A stretch of DNA of 64,000 bases, from NCBI GenBank assembly GCA_964036045.1, contig OZ038400.1:17886950-17950949 (forward strand), written 5' to 3'. A program made the translations under genes and the position numbers. Origin of the DNA: Eutreptiella sp. 'Long Island Sound 2002'. Its lineage: Eukaryota; Euglenozoa; Euglenophyceae; Eutreptiales; Eutreptiaceae. Shown piece after piece: positions 22,171 through 32,477 of this stretch (its first letter is position 1; each line of letters opens with the position of its first letter). The notes below the pieces were generated by a model. It ran no database searches and had not been told where the DNA came from. It saw only the letters and a program-made list of their open reading frames with translations.

Positions 22171-22670
22171 ATGTTAGACCACCTTTTGTATGCATCGCCT
22201 TGTGTGTGGACCGCCACACCTCCCCCTACCTCGGCTCGCTTCGCTCGCCGTGGGGACCAGCCCCCGCACCCCCCTTGAATAACAAGACTCCTGAGGTGGC
22301 CACAAACCGCGCTCTGTGTGCACCACCTTTTGTATGCCCCGCCTTGTGTGTGGACCGCCAAACCTCCCCTTGCTTCGGCTCACTTCGCTCGACACGGGGG
22401 CCAGCCCCCGCACCCCCCCTAAATAACAAGCCTGAGGTGGCCACAGACCGCCTTTTGTGTGCACCGCCTTCTGTTTGCACCACCATACACCCTCCCCCCC
22501 TACCCCCCCCCCAATCCCCCCCCTACCCTCAACCCCCATAACCCCTCCCCTACCCTCAACCCCTACCCTCTGGTGACCTGGCACCGGTCTAAAAACCCTC
22601 AGGATGGTAGCCGTGGGACGGATCGCCCACACGCACTGCCAGCCTCGAAGCCAGTCTTGATGCGTCGTGT

Positions 22671-23530
22671 TTGTCGTGCCACCGCGTGACTCCTCTCCTG
22701 CCACCGTGGCCCTTGTTCCAGCTCTACTCCACCCATGCGGTGCACTCTCTCTCCTCGTCGCCGTGTCTCCAAGGGCTGAGTGCCGCACCCCAGGTGCGTC
22801 CCTCCCCCTTGCGCGGCCCCCTTCTATTCACAGTGGGCGCGTCGTCCTGCTACCGACTCTGGCCAGACGTCGACCTCGCCGTGGCATTCTTCCTGGCCGC
22901 TACGCGGAGAGTTACGACGGGGACTGCATTCGACGTATCCGCCACTCTGCGTGACGCCTTGTGCAAGGGTATCGTGAACCGTTTCCTGCGACGCTCCGCC
23001 GGTGAGCCCCGCTCGCCTAGACGCCTTGTGGGTCACAGCCTCGCCACACCGGGATGCCCTCCGGCACCGGGGGTTACGACCAGCCAACCTACGTCCCTCC
23101 TCTGCGACATCGTGCTCGCCACCATCCTCCTACACAAGCGGCACGCGGTGCCCATCCTGCCCCTTGCTGGCAACTACCCCCCAAGAAGGGGGGCCCCGTG
23201 GACAAGACCCCCGTCAACAACCCTCCACCAGAATGGTACCACGTTACCACTTGAACCCCGACGCCTGGGGCTACCAGGTGGCCGACCTGGGACGTCATCC
23301 TCAGCCTATGGTTGTCGGGAGACCTCCTCCTGGCCCCCGACGTGAAGTCCACCATGGCCACCCGTCGAAGACGGAGCCCACACCGAGTCCTTTATGTACA
23401 CCTCAAGTACAACCGGATCCCGCTGCACACGCGAGAAGAAATTGAGTTGGGGGCACACGACGTGATCATCTTAGACGGCCTCAGCCGGCACGGGCTTGCC
23501 CCCCATTTCCCAGACCGGCGCCCCCTCTAG
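22671..23530 (+). pseudogene. Broken GC-rich frames inside the inverted-repeat segment, unknown
   Basis: Overlapping plus frames (22671-23345, 23002-23445, 23312-23530) suggest a decayed coding region with frameshifts. The last part reads HRVLYVHLKYNRIPLHTREE and then VIILDGLSRHGLAPHF. No domain was recognised. Confidence 0.25.
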
Positions 23531-23623
23531 GCCATCCATTACGGTGGCGAAGGGCGGAACCTAGAGGCTGGCCTCTGTGGAGATGAGATCCCATCTTGGT
23601 GTGCCGCACTTCATTCGGCCTTC

Positions 23624-23889
23624 TTGGCCATCCTCAGTGCGTCGTTTCTCTTTGCCTTTGTACTGCCTGCTGTGCACCAGTGCCTGTGCGAAATCAAGGA
23701 GAGGAGCCAACCACCCAGCGACGCTGAGAACATTAGTGGGGAATTAAAACTTCTTGATACAATGGACAAAACAGCAAACCGGCTCCAAAATGCACTCATT
23801 TTGCACTTGGACACCAACCCTTCTCCCCGCACGGTCTTCAAGGACGTGCAAGTGGCTCTGGGTCGGCCCTCCCCGTGGCCCTATCCAGG
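23624..23889 (+). CDS. Possible exon of unknown protein
   Basis: An open segment ending at CTATCCAG/GTGCGTGA. It has a hydrophobic N-terminal stretch (FLFAFVLPAVHQCLCEI) and a hydrophilic tail (NRLQNALILHLDTNPS). It may belong to the tyrosine-recombinase gene that follows, but the arm of the inverted repeat (23976-24214) lies between and no join was verified. Confidence 0.3.
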
Positions 23890-24104
23890 TGCGTGATCAC
23901 GTCCTCGAACTCGCGCGCCCGGATCGTTCCGGTACAGCGCTTAGTTGGGCCAGGCCGCGCTCCTTGTCTGGCGACGTTCTAAGTCGGGGGTGATGCCCCG
24001 GGGAGACCCACGCCTTCACGCGCTCGACGATTCTAGGACGCTGACTCGGGTGGATCCAGGGCCTTCAGACGGTTGGTGACAGGGACCCGGAGGCAGATCG
24101 GACC

Positions 24105-24713
24105 GTGGCGTTGTCGTACACCGGTGCTGGGACCCGGACGGCCTGCTGGGAAGAGCGTCCTCAAGTGTGCGGCGAGGTCCGTCTTGCTCTTGTGGAGGTA
24201 AGACGGAGGACTCCCACGCAGACCCGCCGACACATGTTTTACAACCGTTGCAAAGAGCCCATGAACACGCCCAGTTGGGATTTGATCTGCGTTCTTGTCT
24301 CGGGGAGGTGTTATCATCAAAATATTACACTTTGGGCACGATTGACACACTTTTTGGAGAAATATAGTAGATCTATAGCTCGGTACAACACGGCTTTTTG
24401 CACTTTTGTCAAGTTGGCCATGGAAATGAATTTTGATTTTCCCAATCTTGGTGTCCCTGCGGTTGTTTCCGTCATTTCAACCTTGCATTTGGCTTCCCAA
24501 AGCCAAGCCCTGAATGCCGATGCTGCTTTGCTTTTATTCCCATCCTTGCATTGTTTGAAATTTGAACCCATGTTGCGTGCGCTCCGCCGCGAATGGAACA
24601 CCTCGGTTCCGCCTTATGCATGCTTTTGGTCTGGCAAGTCGCTCTTGTTGCAGCTTGCCGACACTGTAGTTCCGCAGGAACGAAACTTCCGCGCAAAGGC
24701 AGGGCGTACGCGC
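24105..24713 (+). CDS. Tyrosine recombinase, exon A (N-terminal, core-binding part)
   Basis: An open segment ending at ACGCGC/GTGAGT, phase 0. From about 24300 it reads as a helical domain (FLEKYSRSIARYNTAFCTFV, later SGKSLLLQLADTVVP), as expected for the SAM-like N-terminal domain of tyrosine recombinases. The identity rests mainly on the in-phase continuation in exon B (30068-30778), which holds the catalytic domain. The part before about 24215 overlaps an inverted-repeat arm, so the true start is probably later or in another exon. The 5354-bp intron contains a whole retroelement. Confidence 0.55.
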
Positions 24714-24792
24714 GTGAGTGGGTGAGTGCCTGTGATTGTCCTGTCCCCTGCCTCAGTCGAATTCTATTCTGTGCTGTATATTACATTTGCCA

Positions 24793-26069
24793 TGCCTCTC
24801 TTTGGTGATGAGAAGCGTGGACAGGCTGCGGACGCATCCCTGCATAGGGCCGTAGCGGCGGCCGAGCCTTCGCCTGCCAAGAGTAGGCACCGTAGCCGAG
24901 GAGTCAAGAGAGTAGCACAAACTACCGACTGGGATTGGGCCAAGCTGTTGGCAGAAGACACGACGGTGCTGGATGCCACTTGGTGCACGCTGCTCAACAT
25001 GCCGGAGTTGTCTGCCGAAGTCCCCGTGGAAAGCAGGGCCACAGTCCTGGATGTGCGATTTCGCTTCTGGACCATGTCTGCCATGCTCACAACAACCCGC
25101 TGCGCCCTGCTGTTCCGCAATCTGGTGGGATTCCCCCTGGTGAGCTCCGAGTTCCTGAAATATCGGGATTCTTTCCTGTTTGCCCTCGCAGTCCACTGGG
25201 ACGTCGACGTCCTGCGCTATGACCTGAGTCCCGAGCAGTCGCAGGCGGCTTTTGGCTTCGTGGATTACTTGTCCAACGCGACCAACGACTCCGCCGCCGG
25301 CACCAACTCTGGCAGCGGGGCTGTCCCGCACCAGGAGCACGGAATGGGCTTCCAGTCGCCGTTTGCGGGGCCATCTGCGGGAGAGCAGCGAGCTGACGAC
25401 AAGGCCGACATCCGGCAGGAGATATCCAAGTATGCCATGGTGAAGGGGAATATCAGGGCGGTCCGTAAGCGCGCAGGCGCATCAAAGTGGGCTATTTGTC
25501 TCGGCAGAATCCTGGAAGGGGTACTCGACACCTCCGCTTTCGAGTCCACGGGAGGCCCGGAGCCACACCTGGGCTCAGTGCAGTGCGAAACCAAAGTGGT
25601 TATGTACGGCGCCGTCATAGGGCTGGCCCAGGAACTCTGGGACGTGCTCCTGCGCACCGAGGAGGGTGCGCAAACGCTCCTGAAGGACAGGCACAAAGAC
25701 AGAAAGGCAAAAGAGAACCGCCGGGAGAAAAAGCAGCGACGAAGGGAGCGCAAGGTGCACGATGCGGGCAAGCCCACAGGCAAGGCCAAGGGCAGGTCTT
25801 ACAGCTCCAGCGACGAGTCTTCCTCCTCCTCGGCCTCGTCTGGATCGAGTTCGGACGCGGGAACGTGTGCCCGGCTTGCTGCCCAAGGAAGTGGCGGGGA
25901 TCAAAACTACCAGCGAGTATTCGAGACCTCCCAGCATGCCCCGGGCGCACCCTCCTTCATTTGGGTAAAAGGTGAGCCACATTTCCGTTCGCGGAACACC
26001 GGGGACTTGGTGAATTGCGCGCAACCCCCGAAAACTCCTTGCCGGGTCTGCGGCCACTGCCATTGGTAG
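24793..26069 (+). CDS. Gag-like protein of the DIRS-like element
   Basis: An intact frame of about 425 codons, or 447 if started at 24726. A globular N-terminal half is followed by a basic stretch of KDRKAKENRREKKQRRRERK type and a serine run. It ends PCRVCGHCHW, a cysteine/histidine cluster suggesting a small zinc-binding nucleic-acid motif, cut short by the stop at 26067-26069. Position, basic tail and zinc-like end fit a nucleocapsid-type protein, but similarity to a known family was not recognised. The 314-codon minus frame 25575-26519 is its shadow. Confidence 0.6.
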
Positions 26070-26243
26070 TGGCAAGGGGCAGCGTACGCGTGCCGCGGCC
26101 AGTACGCCAAAAAGCAGTGACAGCGATCTGGGGGGGGGGACGCGACGCACGGCGACCGCGGGCGCCGCCGACACGCGTCTCCACCGTCCCCTCCTCCAGG
26201 TGAGTCGCGCCCGCCCACGCACGATCCCGCCGCCCATCGAGAT

Positions 26244-27354
26244 GTGGCCGACAGCGGAGGGGTTGTCGGGGCTGCCCATGCATGCCCTATGGAATGTCAC
26301 ACTGCAGCAGAGCGCCGCCCGGATGCTCTGCAGCTCTCCGAAGCAATCGCAAGGTTCACTGACGAGGCCGCCGGCGGGTACGCGGTCTCCTACGCCAGCA
26401 CCGCCCTCGGAGGTTACGCCGACGACACCATCGAGGGATACAAGGCCGCCCTTCGCAGACTCTCGACCACCCTGCGCAGGCAGCCAGGAGCTTCCGCGAG
26501 GGCCTGCCTTGACGACCACCTGCTGCGCATCGTCCGCACCGCCCGATCCGCGGCTGGGCTCAAAAAGGTGCTATCCGGGGTTCGGGTCCTCGAGCACTTC
26601 AAGTGGATCCCCCCCACAGTCGTGGCCATGGACTGGAAGTTGGTGGAGTCCGCGGAGAAGTTCTGCGCCAAGCAGTACGGCGGGGCTCAAAAGTTCTGGG
26701 CCTCAATGCAAAGCCTACGCTCCCTCTGCGCCCTCTGCCACACCCCGGCGGACTGGGAGCTCGCCGCGCTCGGGGCGCTCAGCGCCGCTTTCGGCCTGCG
26801 TGCCAAGGAGGCAGTGGGAGTCCGCTACGACGGCATCAACGTCCGATGGACCGGGGCCAAGGGGCGCGCGGACGGAGGCCCCAGGCCCATGGGCGCGAAT
26901 ATGGGGAGAGTTCTTATCGGAGCTCCGAGCCCGCCACGGCATCCACCCTGAGCGGCCTGCCTGGCACACATCCAGACAGGCTATTCACACGCACCTCCGA
27001 GAGCTCGTCAGCCGCCCTGGGTCCGGTTGCGCCCTCCTGCGGTGGCATGCATGGTGCCGCTATGGCACCGCCCAATTGCGCCTGCTGGGGGCAACCACGC
27101 CCACGCTGCTCAGGTGGGGTGGCTGGGCCGCCACGGCCATGCTGCGCATCTATGCCTACCCGCCCCACTCGTGGCAGTTCGTCCGCGGGGGGCCGCTGGT
27201 CGTCCCAACCCTCGCGCACGGGCAAATCGGCTTCGAAGACCGGCCGGGCACCTCACTCCAGATGTGGCTTCCGTGGGTCCGAGCGGACAACCTCGGAACC
27301 GCCACCAGCCCTCGGCTCGCGTGCTGGCCGATCTGCCGGGGCAGGGGCGAGTGA
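26244..27354 (+). pseudogene. Tyrosine recombinase of the DIRS-like element, frameshifted
   Basis: The N-terminal and first catalytic part is in one frame (26244 to about 26900), with the Arg-I box FGLRAKEAVGVRYDG and a following TGAKG. The C-terminal part continues in another frame to 27354: LLRWHAWCRYGTAQLRLLG, then LRWGGWAATAMLRIYAYPP, which carries the Trp and the nucleophilic Tyr. The frame changes at about 26890-26930. The box II Arg of HxxR is Cys here (HAWC, TGC, one C-to-T step from CGC). Both changes argue that this copy is inactive. Confidence 0.75.
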
Positions 27355-27359
27355 GGCAC

Positions 27360-29210
27360 GGCATTCAGAAAAACACCGACATACAGGGTCAGCCGGAGTT
27401 GCGCAGCCACCGGCGGCTGCGGGACGAGGTGCAGAAGGTCGCAGCGGCGGTGGCGGAGCTCCCCGGCGTCCGGTGGGGGCGTAGACAAATGCTAACGGGA
27501 GCTCTGGTAGATATGTATGACTCGCTGCCCCGGATTTGCGGAGGGCTGCAGGCGCATCAGCAGTTCCTCCAAGTTCTGAAGCGTCTCGCGGAGTCGGGCC
27601 TGTCCCAGGAAGACGACTGCCTATATGACGACAGCACCCCTCTACCCCCCAGACGGCAGTCGCAGCGGGTGCCTGAGAGTGTGGCGGCACAGGGGTTAGG
27701 GGCGGCTGGCAGGGTAAGTCTGGCTCCTTCGTTGTGGCGCAGGTGTGTACCCAGCGGCCTGCGCCGCATCTACACTGCATTCATCCGGCGCCATGGCGCT
27801 GGCCCAGTCTGGAAATCGGTGGGAGATCTCAGTCTCTCACGCATGTTCCAATCTGTACATACTGTAACTAAAGGGGTGAAGCCTACAACCGCGCGTGTGT
27901 CGGCTAATGCGTTCCTGCGGCCTAAGTCGGCTGTCAAATGTCGCCTGCTGCTCAACGCCACGCGCATCAATGCGGCAGATGCTAGGCTGCCACCCCGGGT
28001 GAGGCTGCCGGCTTTGTCTGCCATTCTCCGGCGCTTTTCCTCTGAGCCGCCCGGGCCCCTTTATATGGCCAAAATTGACCTGACCAATGCCTACTAGAGC
28101 ATCAAGCTGCCTCGGCGCTGGCGCAGGACGTTTGTTGTCAGGAGTGGCACAGGTCGCTGGCGCTTCACCCGCCTCCCTTTCGGGTGGAAATATTCACCCT
28201 GTATCTGTCAGAAGTTGGTCTTAGGCATAGTGTCCAGAGCGGTGAGGGGAATGGGGGTCCACTGGGACGTGTATCTAGATGATGTCTTGATCACAGCCCG
28301 TAGTGCAGAACTGGCGGAACGGGCCACGCGCGCTGCAGCACAGACCCTGCGGGAGGCCGGCTTTATCATCAGTCCCAAGAGCCAGCTCACGGCGTCCACG
28401 GCCATTGAATTCCTCGGAAAACACATTGACTCAGTGCGGCGCACCATAACCAATTCCACGGATATGCTGGCCACCACAATGCGGCTGTGGGTGCGGGGGG
28501 TGGGCACGGGGCGCATGAGCGGCAGAGAAATGGCCAAAATGTTGGGGCGCCTACAGTGGGTGGCGCGGCCTATGGGCGGATCTTCACCATTTGTGGCGGG
28601 GGCCTATGCAACCATGCGGGCGGGGTCTCCTTTCTTCACCCGCACACTCATACGCGCCACCGCCATGGTCCTGCTCCTTTCTTTCCCTAGTCACTGTCTC
28701 CACCTCCCCTCCCATACACGCAGTCATGCATTTTTCTGTGACGCTGCCGAATGTGGTTCTCGTTTTCGGGTGGGAGTCGTTGGGTCTCCGGGCCTCTATA
28801 GAAGCTACCTCTGCCCGCAGTGGGTCCACAGCCTACAGCAAGCAGAGCTCTATGGCGCCTATTCGGCTCTCAAGGTCGCTGTGGGTTGCAGGCTGCATTC
28901 TGTTGTGATAGGTATAGACAATGACCCGGTACGCCAGCAATTGGTTTCGCTGCGCGCATCCACCGGGTGCCCGCAGCAGCTGCGTATTCTGCGCCGCATT
29001 TTCTGGCTGCGGGTCTGGAGTGGCCTGCACGCGGCTGCATTTCGGGTCCCATCCGCCCTCAATCCAGCGGATCCCCTGAGCAGGCTACATCAGCTGAATT
29101 CCCGAGCCCTCGCTATTCATCTTTGCGAACAGCGTCGCGTGGCTTGGGGGGAATCGGACTCCCCCTACTCGGAGTTCCAGCAGCCAGTCCCCACTCCCAG
29201 GTTTTGGTGA
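27360..29210 (+). pseudogene. Reverse transcriptase-RNase H of the DIRS-like element, one in-frame stop
   Basis: One frame runs to 29210 except for a TAG at 28095-28097 inside the RT motif reading KIDLTNAY-stop-SIKLP. TGG to TAG would restore the expected Trp. RT landmarks are FTRLPFGWKYSP and the catalytic YLDDVLI (metal-binding Asp pair). RNase H landmarks are AFFCDAA (first Asp), QQAELYGAYSAL (Glu), IGIDND (Asp) and NPADPLSR (last Asp). The frame overlaps the end of the recombinase frame. The true N-terminus is not defined. The element class comes from the neighbouring recombinase. Confidence 0.85.
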
Positions 29211-29902
29211 AAGGCATGCATTCGCTGGGGCTTTTCCGGGGGGGGGGGGGGGTGCTGCCACCCCCCCCCCCCTCCTACGCTCTCGCCTCCCCGGGAGGCC
29301 GCCATTGCTCCCCCGTCTGTTTTCAGCAATCCACACGGGCGCAGATTACCGTGGTCCCGGCGATCTTGGGGACCCTGGCCTGCTCTTTCTTCGCCCCTCT
29401 GCTTCCTGTTGGCGCTGCCTGGCTTGGCGCCTGTTCTGCGCACAGGATCCGCGCGCACCTCCTCGCGCCGCCTCCGCTGTTTGCGCGCTGCGACGGCCGC
29501 CTGCCCCCTCCCCCCCCCCCCTGTCTCCCACGCCGCCGCCTGCGCCGTCGTCGCGCGGCCGCCGGCCCCTGCTCTTTCGGCGGCCTTGCGCTCACAGTGC
29601 CTTCCCAGGGTCCAGGCCGCGGGGACGTGTGACGTGCAGCATGGAGTCTCGCTGTGCTGCCCCACGGGGGGGGGGGGGTCCGCTCCCTTTCCCATTACAC
29701 GCTCCCCACGACTGGCTCCGCTCGTTTCTGCCCCGGCTCCCCAGACCGTATTGCCTGTGTTCTCGGTTTGAGTCAGCCAGGGTGCGTGTGTGCTTCGGCC
29801 TGTCCCGCCCCCCCCCCCCCCCAAGGGGGTGCAGACTGCCCCCCGCTCTCGGTCCGCGCTGGCCCGAGGGGATTCGAGGCCGTGGAGGGTGTTTGCAAGG
29901 GC

Positions 29903-30024
29903 TCGCATTCGCTCGCGGATTTTCTGTGAGCATGCACCGAAGAAAGAAAGTGACGCACATGTCTCGCATTCGCTCGCGGATTTTCTGTGAGCATGCACCG
30001 AAGAAAGAAAGTGACGCACATGTC
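29903..30024 (+). repeat. Tandem duplication of a 61-bp unit
   Basis: Two identical copies containing CGCATTCGCTCGCGGATTTT and GAAGAAAGAAAGTGACGCAC lie immediately before the splice acceptor of exon B. They may be at or near the 3' edge of the inserted retroelement. Confidence 0.9.
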
Positions 30025-30067
30025 TTCTGGAGCCTGCTTTGTTGCCTGCGTGTCACTTGATGTACAG

Positions 30068-30778
30068 CGCGTGCGCACTGCCGGCGGAACTCCCGTTCAG
30101 TGGTTTTCTTGCACTTGTGTGCGTGATAGATTAGTCATTGTTTGGCGCCTTCTTCACCTATATAGGTCGGTTGACTTGTCGCATCTTTTGAGGCTTTGGT
30201 CCCATGCTCCGGACCACAATGCGTTGTTTATAGCGGCAAAACGCAAAGGTTGGGCTTCACATAGGTGGGAAAGGGTCATGATTGTGGCCGATTACCCACG
30301 TATATGCCCGGCAACATTGCTTTTTTGTTGTACGAAGATGACGGAAGACGCCGTGAAGGATTTGGATCCACGGGCGCCGGTTTTAATTGGCCTCGTGAGG
30401 CCTTACAAACCACTCACCGTGTCACGCATTTCTTCGCTAACGAAGATTGTTTTGGCGCGTCATGGAATTGATATATCCGTTTTCAAAGCCCACAACACTC
30501 GAGGTGCGCTGCTAGATGCACAGCATGATATGGATTTGCATTCCGAAGTTTCATGTGAGGTTGGGGGGTGGAAGAATAGCGAAGCTTTTGACAAGCATTA
30601 CAAACGATTGGGCGCTGCCCAACAGGTTGCTTCTGCTGTTAGTGCCACTTTAGAAGTGCACACTCGTCCAGAGGCGACTTGTGCCCCGACTGAGCCTTCG
30701 ACTAGTCCCTTAAGTGAACATGCAAAGGGAAGAGGAGAAGGTGAAGGCGAGGCACAAGTCGGGTCTGGACCCAGCTGA
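30068..30778 (+). CDS. Tyrosine recombinase, exon B (catalytic domain, complete)
   Basis: After the TACAG acceptor the frame is in phase 0 with exon A and runs 236 codons to a stop at 30776-30778. All catalytic boxes are present: Arg I in LHLYRSVDLSHL, the strand LTVSRISSLTKIVL, HxxR as FKAHNTRGA (about 30491-30502), the GGW box, and the Tyr nucleophile in DKHYKRLG (about 30596). These enzymes cut and rejoin DNA through a 3'-phosphotyrosine. The arrangement resembles recombinases of DIRS/Ngaro-type elements, but no reverse transcriptase of its own is seen. The low-complexity tail (HAKGRGEGEGEAQVG) is encoded by one arm of a 70-bp inverted repeat. Confidence 0.8.
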   Translation, partial: RVRTAGGTPVQWFSCTCVRDRLVIVWRLLHLYRSVDLSHLLRLWSHAPDHNALFIAAKRKGWASHRWERVMIVADYPRICPATLLFCCTKMTEDAVKDLDPRAPVLIGLVRPYKPLTVSRISSLTKIVLARHGIDISVFKAHNTRGALLDAQHDMDLHSEVSCEVGGWKNSEAFDKHYKRLGAAQQVASAVSATLEVHTRPEATCAPTEPSTSPLSEHAKGRGEGEGEAQVGSGPS

Positions 30779-31100
30779 CCCAAGCCCAAGCCTAAAGTGG
30801 CACAATTGAAGGGATGGCGAGTGTCCCCACGGTTGCATCCGCATGCGCATGTGAGGTCAAAGGGAGGTGACAACTAGGTGTCGCGTCGTTGTGTACGTAC
30901 TTCAAGTGGGAGGGTATGTACCAGCTTCCTCTTGGGGAGTGAGGAGTTTCAATCAGACTCGTCTCCATGACACCGGGTTGCACCGCCGACCTTGGACCCA
31001 AAAAACCTACCGCCGGCAGCTGAAGACTGTGTCCAAACCCGACTTGTGCCTCTCCTTCACCTTCTCCTCTTCCCTTTGCATGTTCACTTAAGGGAGTAGT
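30701..31100. repeat. 70-bp inverted repeat (30701-30770 / 31031-31100)
   Basis: The arms match at about 67 of 70 positions, spaced by 260 bp. The left arm overlaps the last codons of the recombinase gene. The right arm abuts the first satellite monomers at 31102. Inverted repeats at or inside the ends are typical of DIRS-type tyrosine-recombinase elements; assignment as such is inference. Confidence 0.85.
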
Positions 31101-31101
31101 C

Positions 31102-31238
31102 GGACTGGTCGCCTAGATTTGCGCAAATTGGTGCCGGTCGCTTGGATTTGCCCAAAATGGGACCGGTCGCGTGGCTTTGCCCAAATTGGGACCGGTCCCC
31201 TAGATTTACCAATTTTGGGACCGGTTGCCTAGATTTGT
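31102..31238 (+). repeat. 29-bp satellite, short run of about five monomers
   Basis: Degenerate copies of the same monomer that forms the large arrays (GGGACCGGTCGC, then TGGATTTGCCCAAA), in forward orientation, starting directly at the end of the inverted-repeat arm. Confidence 0.9.
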
Positions 31239-32477
31239 ACTCAGGTATGTTCAATTTAGCGATAGGCAATATTTTTCTCCCCCCTTGGTGCCTTAGTCTA
31301 AAAGGTCAACGTTTGGCCATTATGGCCATTTTCCCCGTTTTTTGCGTGTTTCAAGAGTTGGGTCGCCAAAAATGCTTTTGGCGCCGAAACCAATCAACTA
31401 AGTAGTTCTTTTGGGAGTTTGAGTGATGGAGTACTTTGAGGTAATTTCGTTTCCTGCCTGCTATCATAGGCGTTGAGGACGGAAATCCCCAAGAGTCATT
31501 TTTTGGGCCATTTTTCACTGTTATGCCCATATTGACTCTTGAGTTCTCCTCCCCCTGATTTCACGCCCGGGTGTGTGTGCACCCTTTCTTGTATGTTAGG
31601 CATGATTTGAAAAAAGTACATTAATGCTCCTCAAATAGGCCGCTTGCCCAACGTTTCCTTCGCCTACATCCTCCTTTCGGTGGGTGGCGAATATGGTACA
31701 TGTCATGCATGCTCACATTTTGTGTACTATCATTACTCTATAGGTGCAAATAGCTACAAGGCCTCGTTCAATCTCATATGTTAGGTGATTGGTAATTAAG
31801 GCCTACTGTCTTGATCTCTGTATTGGGTTTGAACTTTGGTCCAATGGTTCCCAAGGTATTGAGGCAACGGTCAGATATGTTTTGGCCAAAGTTTGCAGTT
31901 TTGGGCAATTTTGCCCATGTACAATTTTTCCTACGTACATCGGGCACGCGAGTCAGAGCGGGACCATGGGTCATTAACAACATACATGACCCAAGGCCCA
32001 CCATATTTGGTTTGTTGGTCTTTACAATCTTGGGTCCAACAGGTCAAGTCGTAATGGTGACCCAAGGTCAAATGAACCTACATTCGTGTGCATGGCAAGA
32101 AGTGCAAGACACAATATGTGGTCCCAAGAAAAATATATATAAAATATGCAACGTGGTTGCAAAAAACATCCGACCTACACTCAATGTCAATGAAGGTCTT
32201 CACTTTACGAATATACTTCGTTTGGGTGCAAACTCGCCATAGGCTTAGAGAACAAATGGAAATGGTACGGCAAGTTCGGCCCATACCAAAACCACCACCC
32301 AAACTCAACCCATGTAGTCCACTTACGAGTGTCGTGGAGTTGACACATCGTTGAGTTATGACCAAAAACGAAAATGCTCCCGGGCTTTTGGTCTTGTGAG
32401 CATTGTCTTAGGGCAATAACGATCATGCTAACAAGAACAAAAAGTTCAAATGTTTTTGCGTAAAAAACACGTGAAAT
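31239..32477. other. AT-richer stretch, no gene recognised
   Basis: Short frames on both strands only. No RNA gene or repeat family was identified. Confidence 0.35.

Larger units (their letters stand above)
20020..22690. repeat. GC-rich repeat mosaic with direct and inverted copies
   Basis: The C-rich tract plus TGGTGACCTGGCA / AACCCTCAGGATGGTAG module occurs twice in direct orientation (about 20020-20220 and 22490-22650). A 144-bp unit with CCTTGTGTGTGGACCGCC and CTCGCTTCGCTCG-type words is duplicated in tandem at 22179-22322 and 22323-22465. The same unit appears once inverted at about 20484-20585. A (GGA)n tract lies at 20588-20628. All long frames here on both strands are translations of these repeats. 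Confidence 0.8.
20745..24214. mobile_element. Segment bounded by about 235-bp imperfect inverted repeats, possible composite element
   Basis: 20745-20977 and the reverse complement of 23976-24214 align along most of their length. Shared landmarks are GTCCTCCGTCTTACCTCC, AGAGCAAGACGG, CCGGGTCCCTGT, CGAGTCAGC-type words and CACCCCCGACTTA. The interior holds the 120-bp array, the 144-bp duplication and broken GC-rich frames (22.67-23.54 kb). No transposase motif was recognised and no target-site duplication was identified, so the class is open. Confidence 0.5.
24714..30067 (+). mobile_element. DIRS-like retroelement occupying an intron of the tyrosine-recombinase gene
   Basis: The intron (donor GTGAGT at 24714, acceptor TTGATGTACAG ending at 30067) holds a gag-like frame, a tyrosine-recombinase frame and an RT-RNase H frame in that order, all on the plus strand. 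A tyrosine recombinase in place of a DDE integrase defines the DIRS-type order of retrotransposons. No LTRs were seen. Terminal repeats were looked for by eye and not found, so exact ends are unknown. It is decayed (see individual genes). 29220-29830 has several G and C homopolymers and no gene. Confidence 0.75.

Noticed and set aside
25575-26519. 314-codon minus frame opposite the gag gene
   Set aside because: Antisense shadow in GC-rich sequence. The plus strand has gag-like features and fits the element's gene order.
29165-30019. 284-codon minus frame
   Set aside because: Made of G/C homopolymers, the 61-bp duplication and the end of the element. No recognisable domain.
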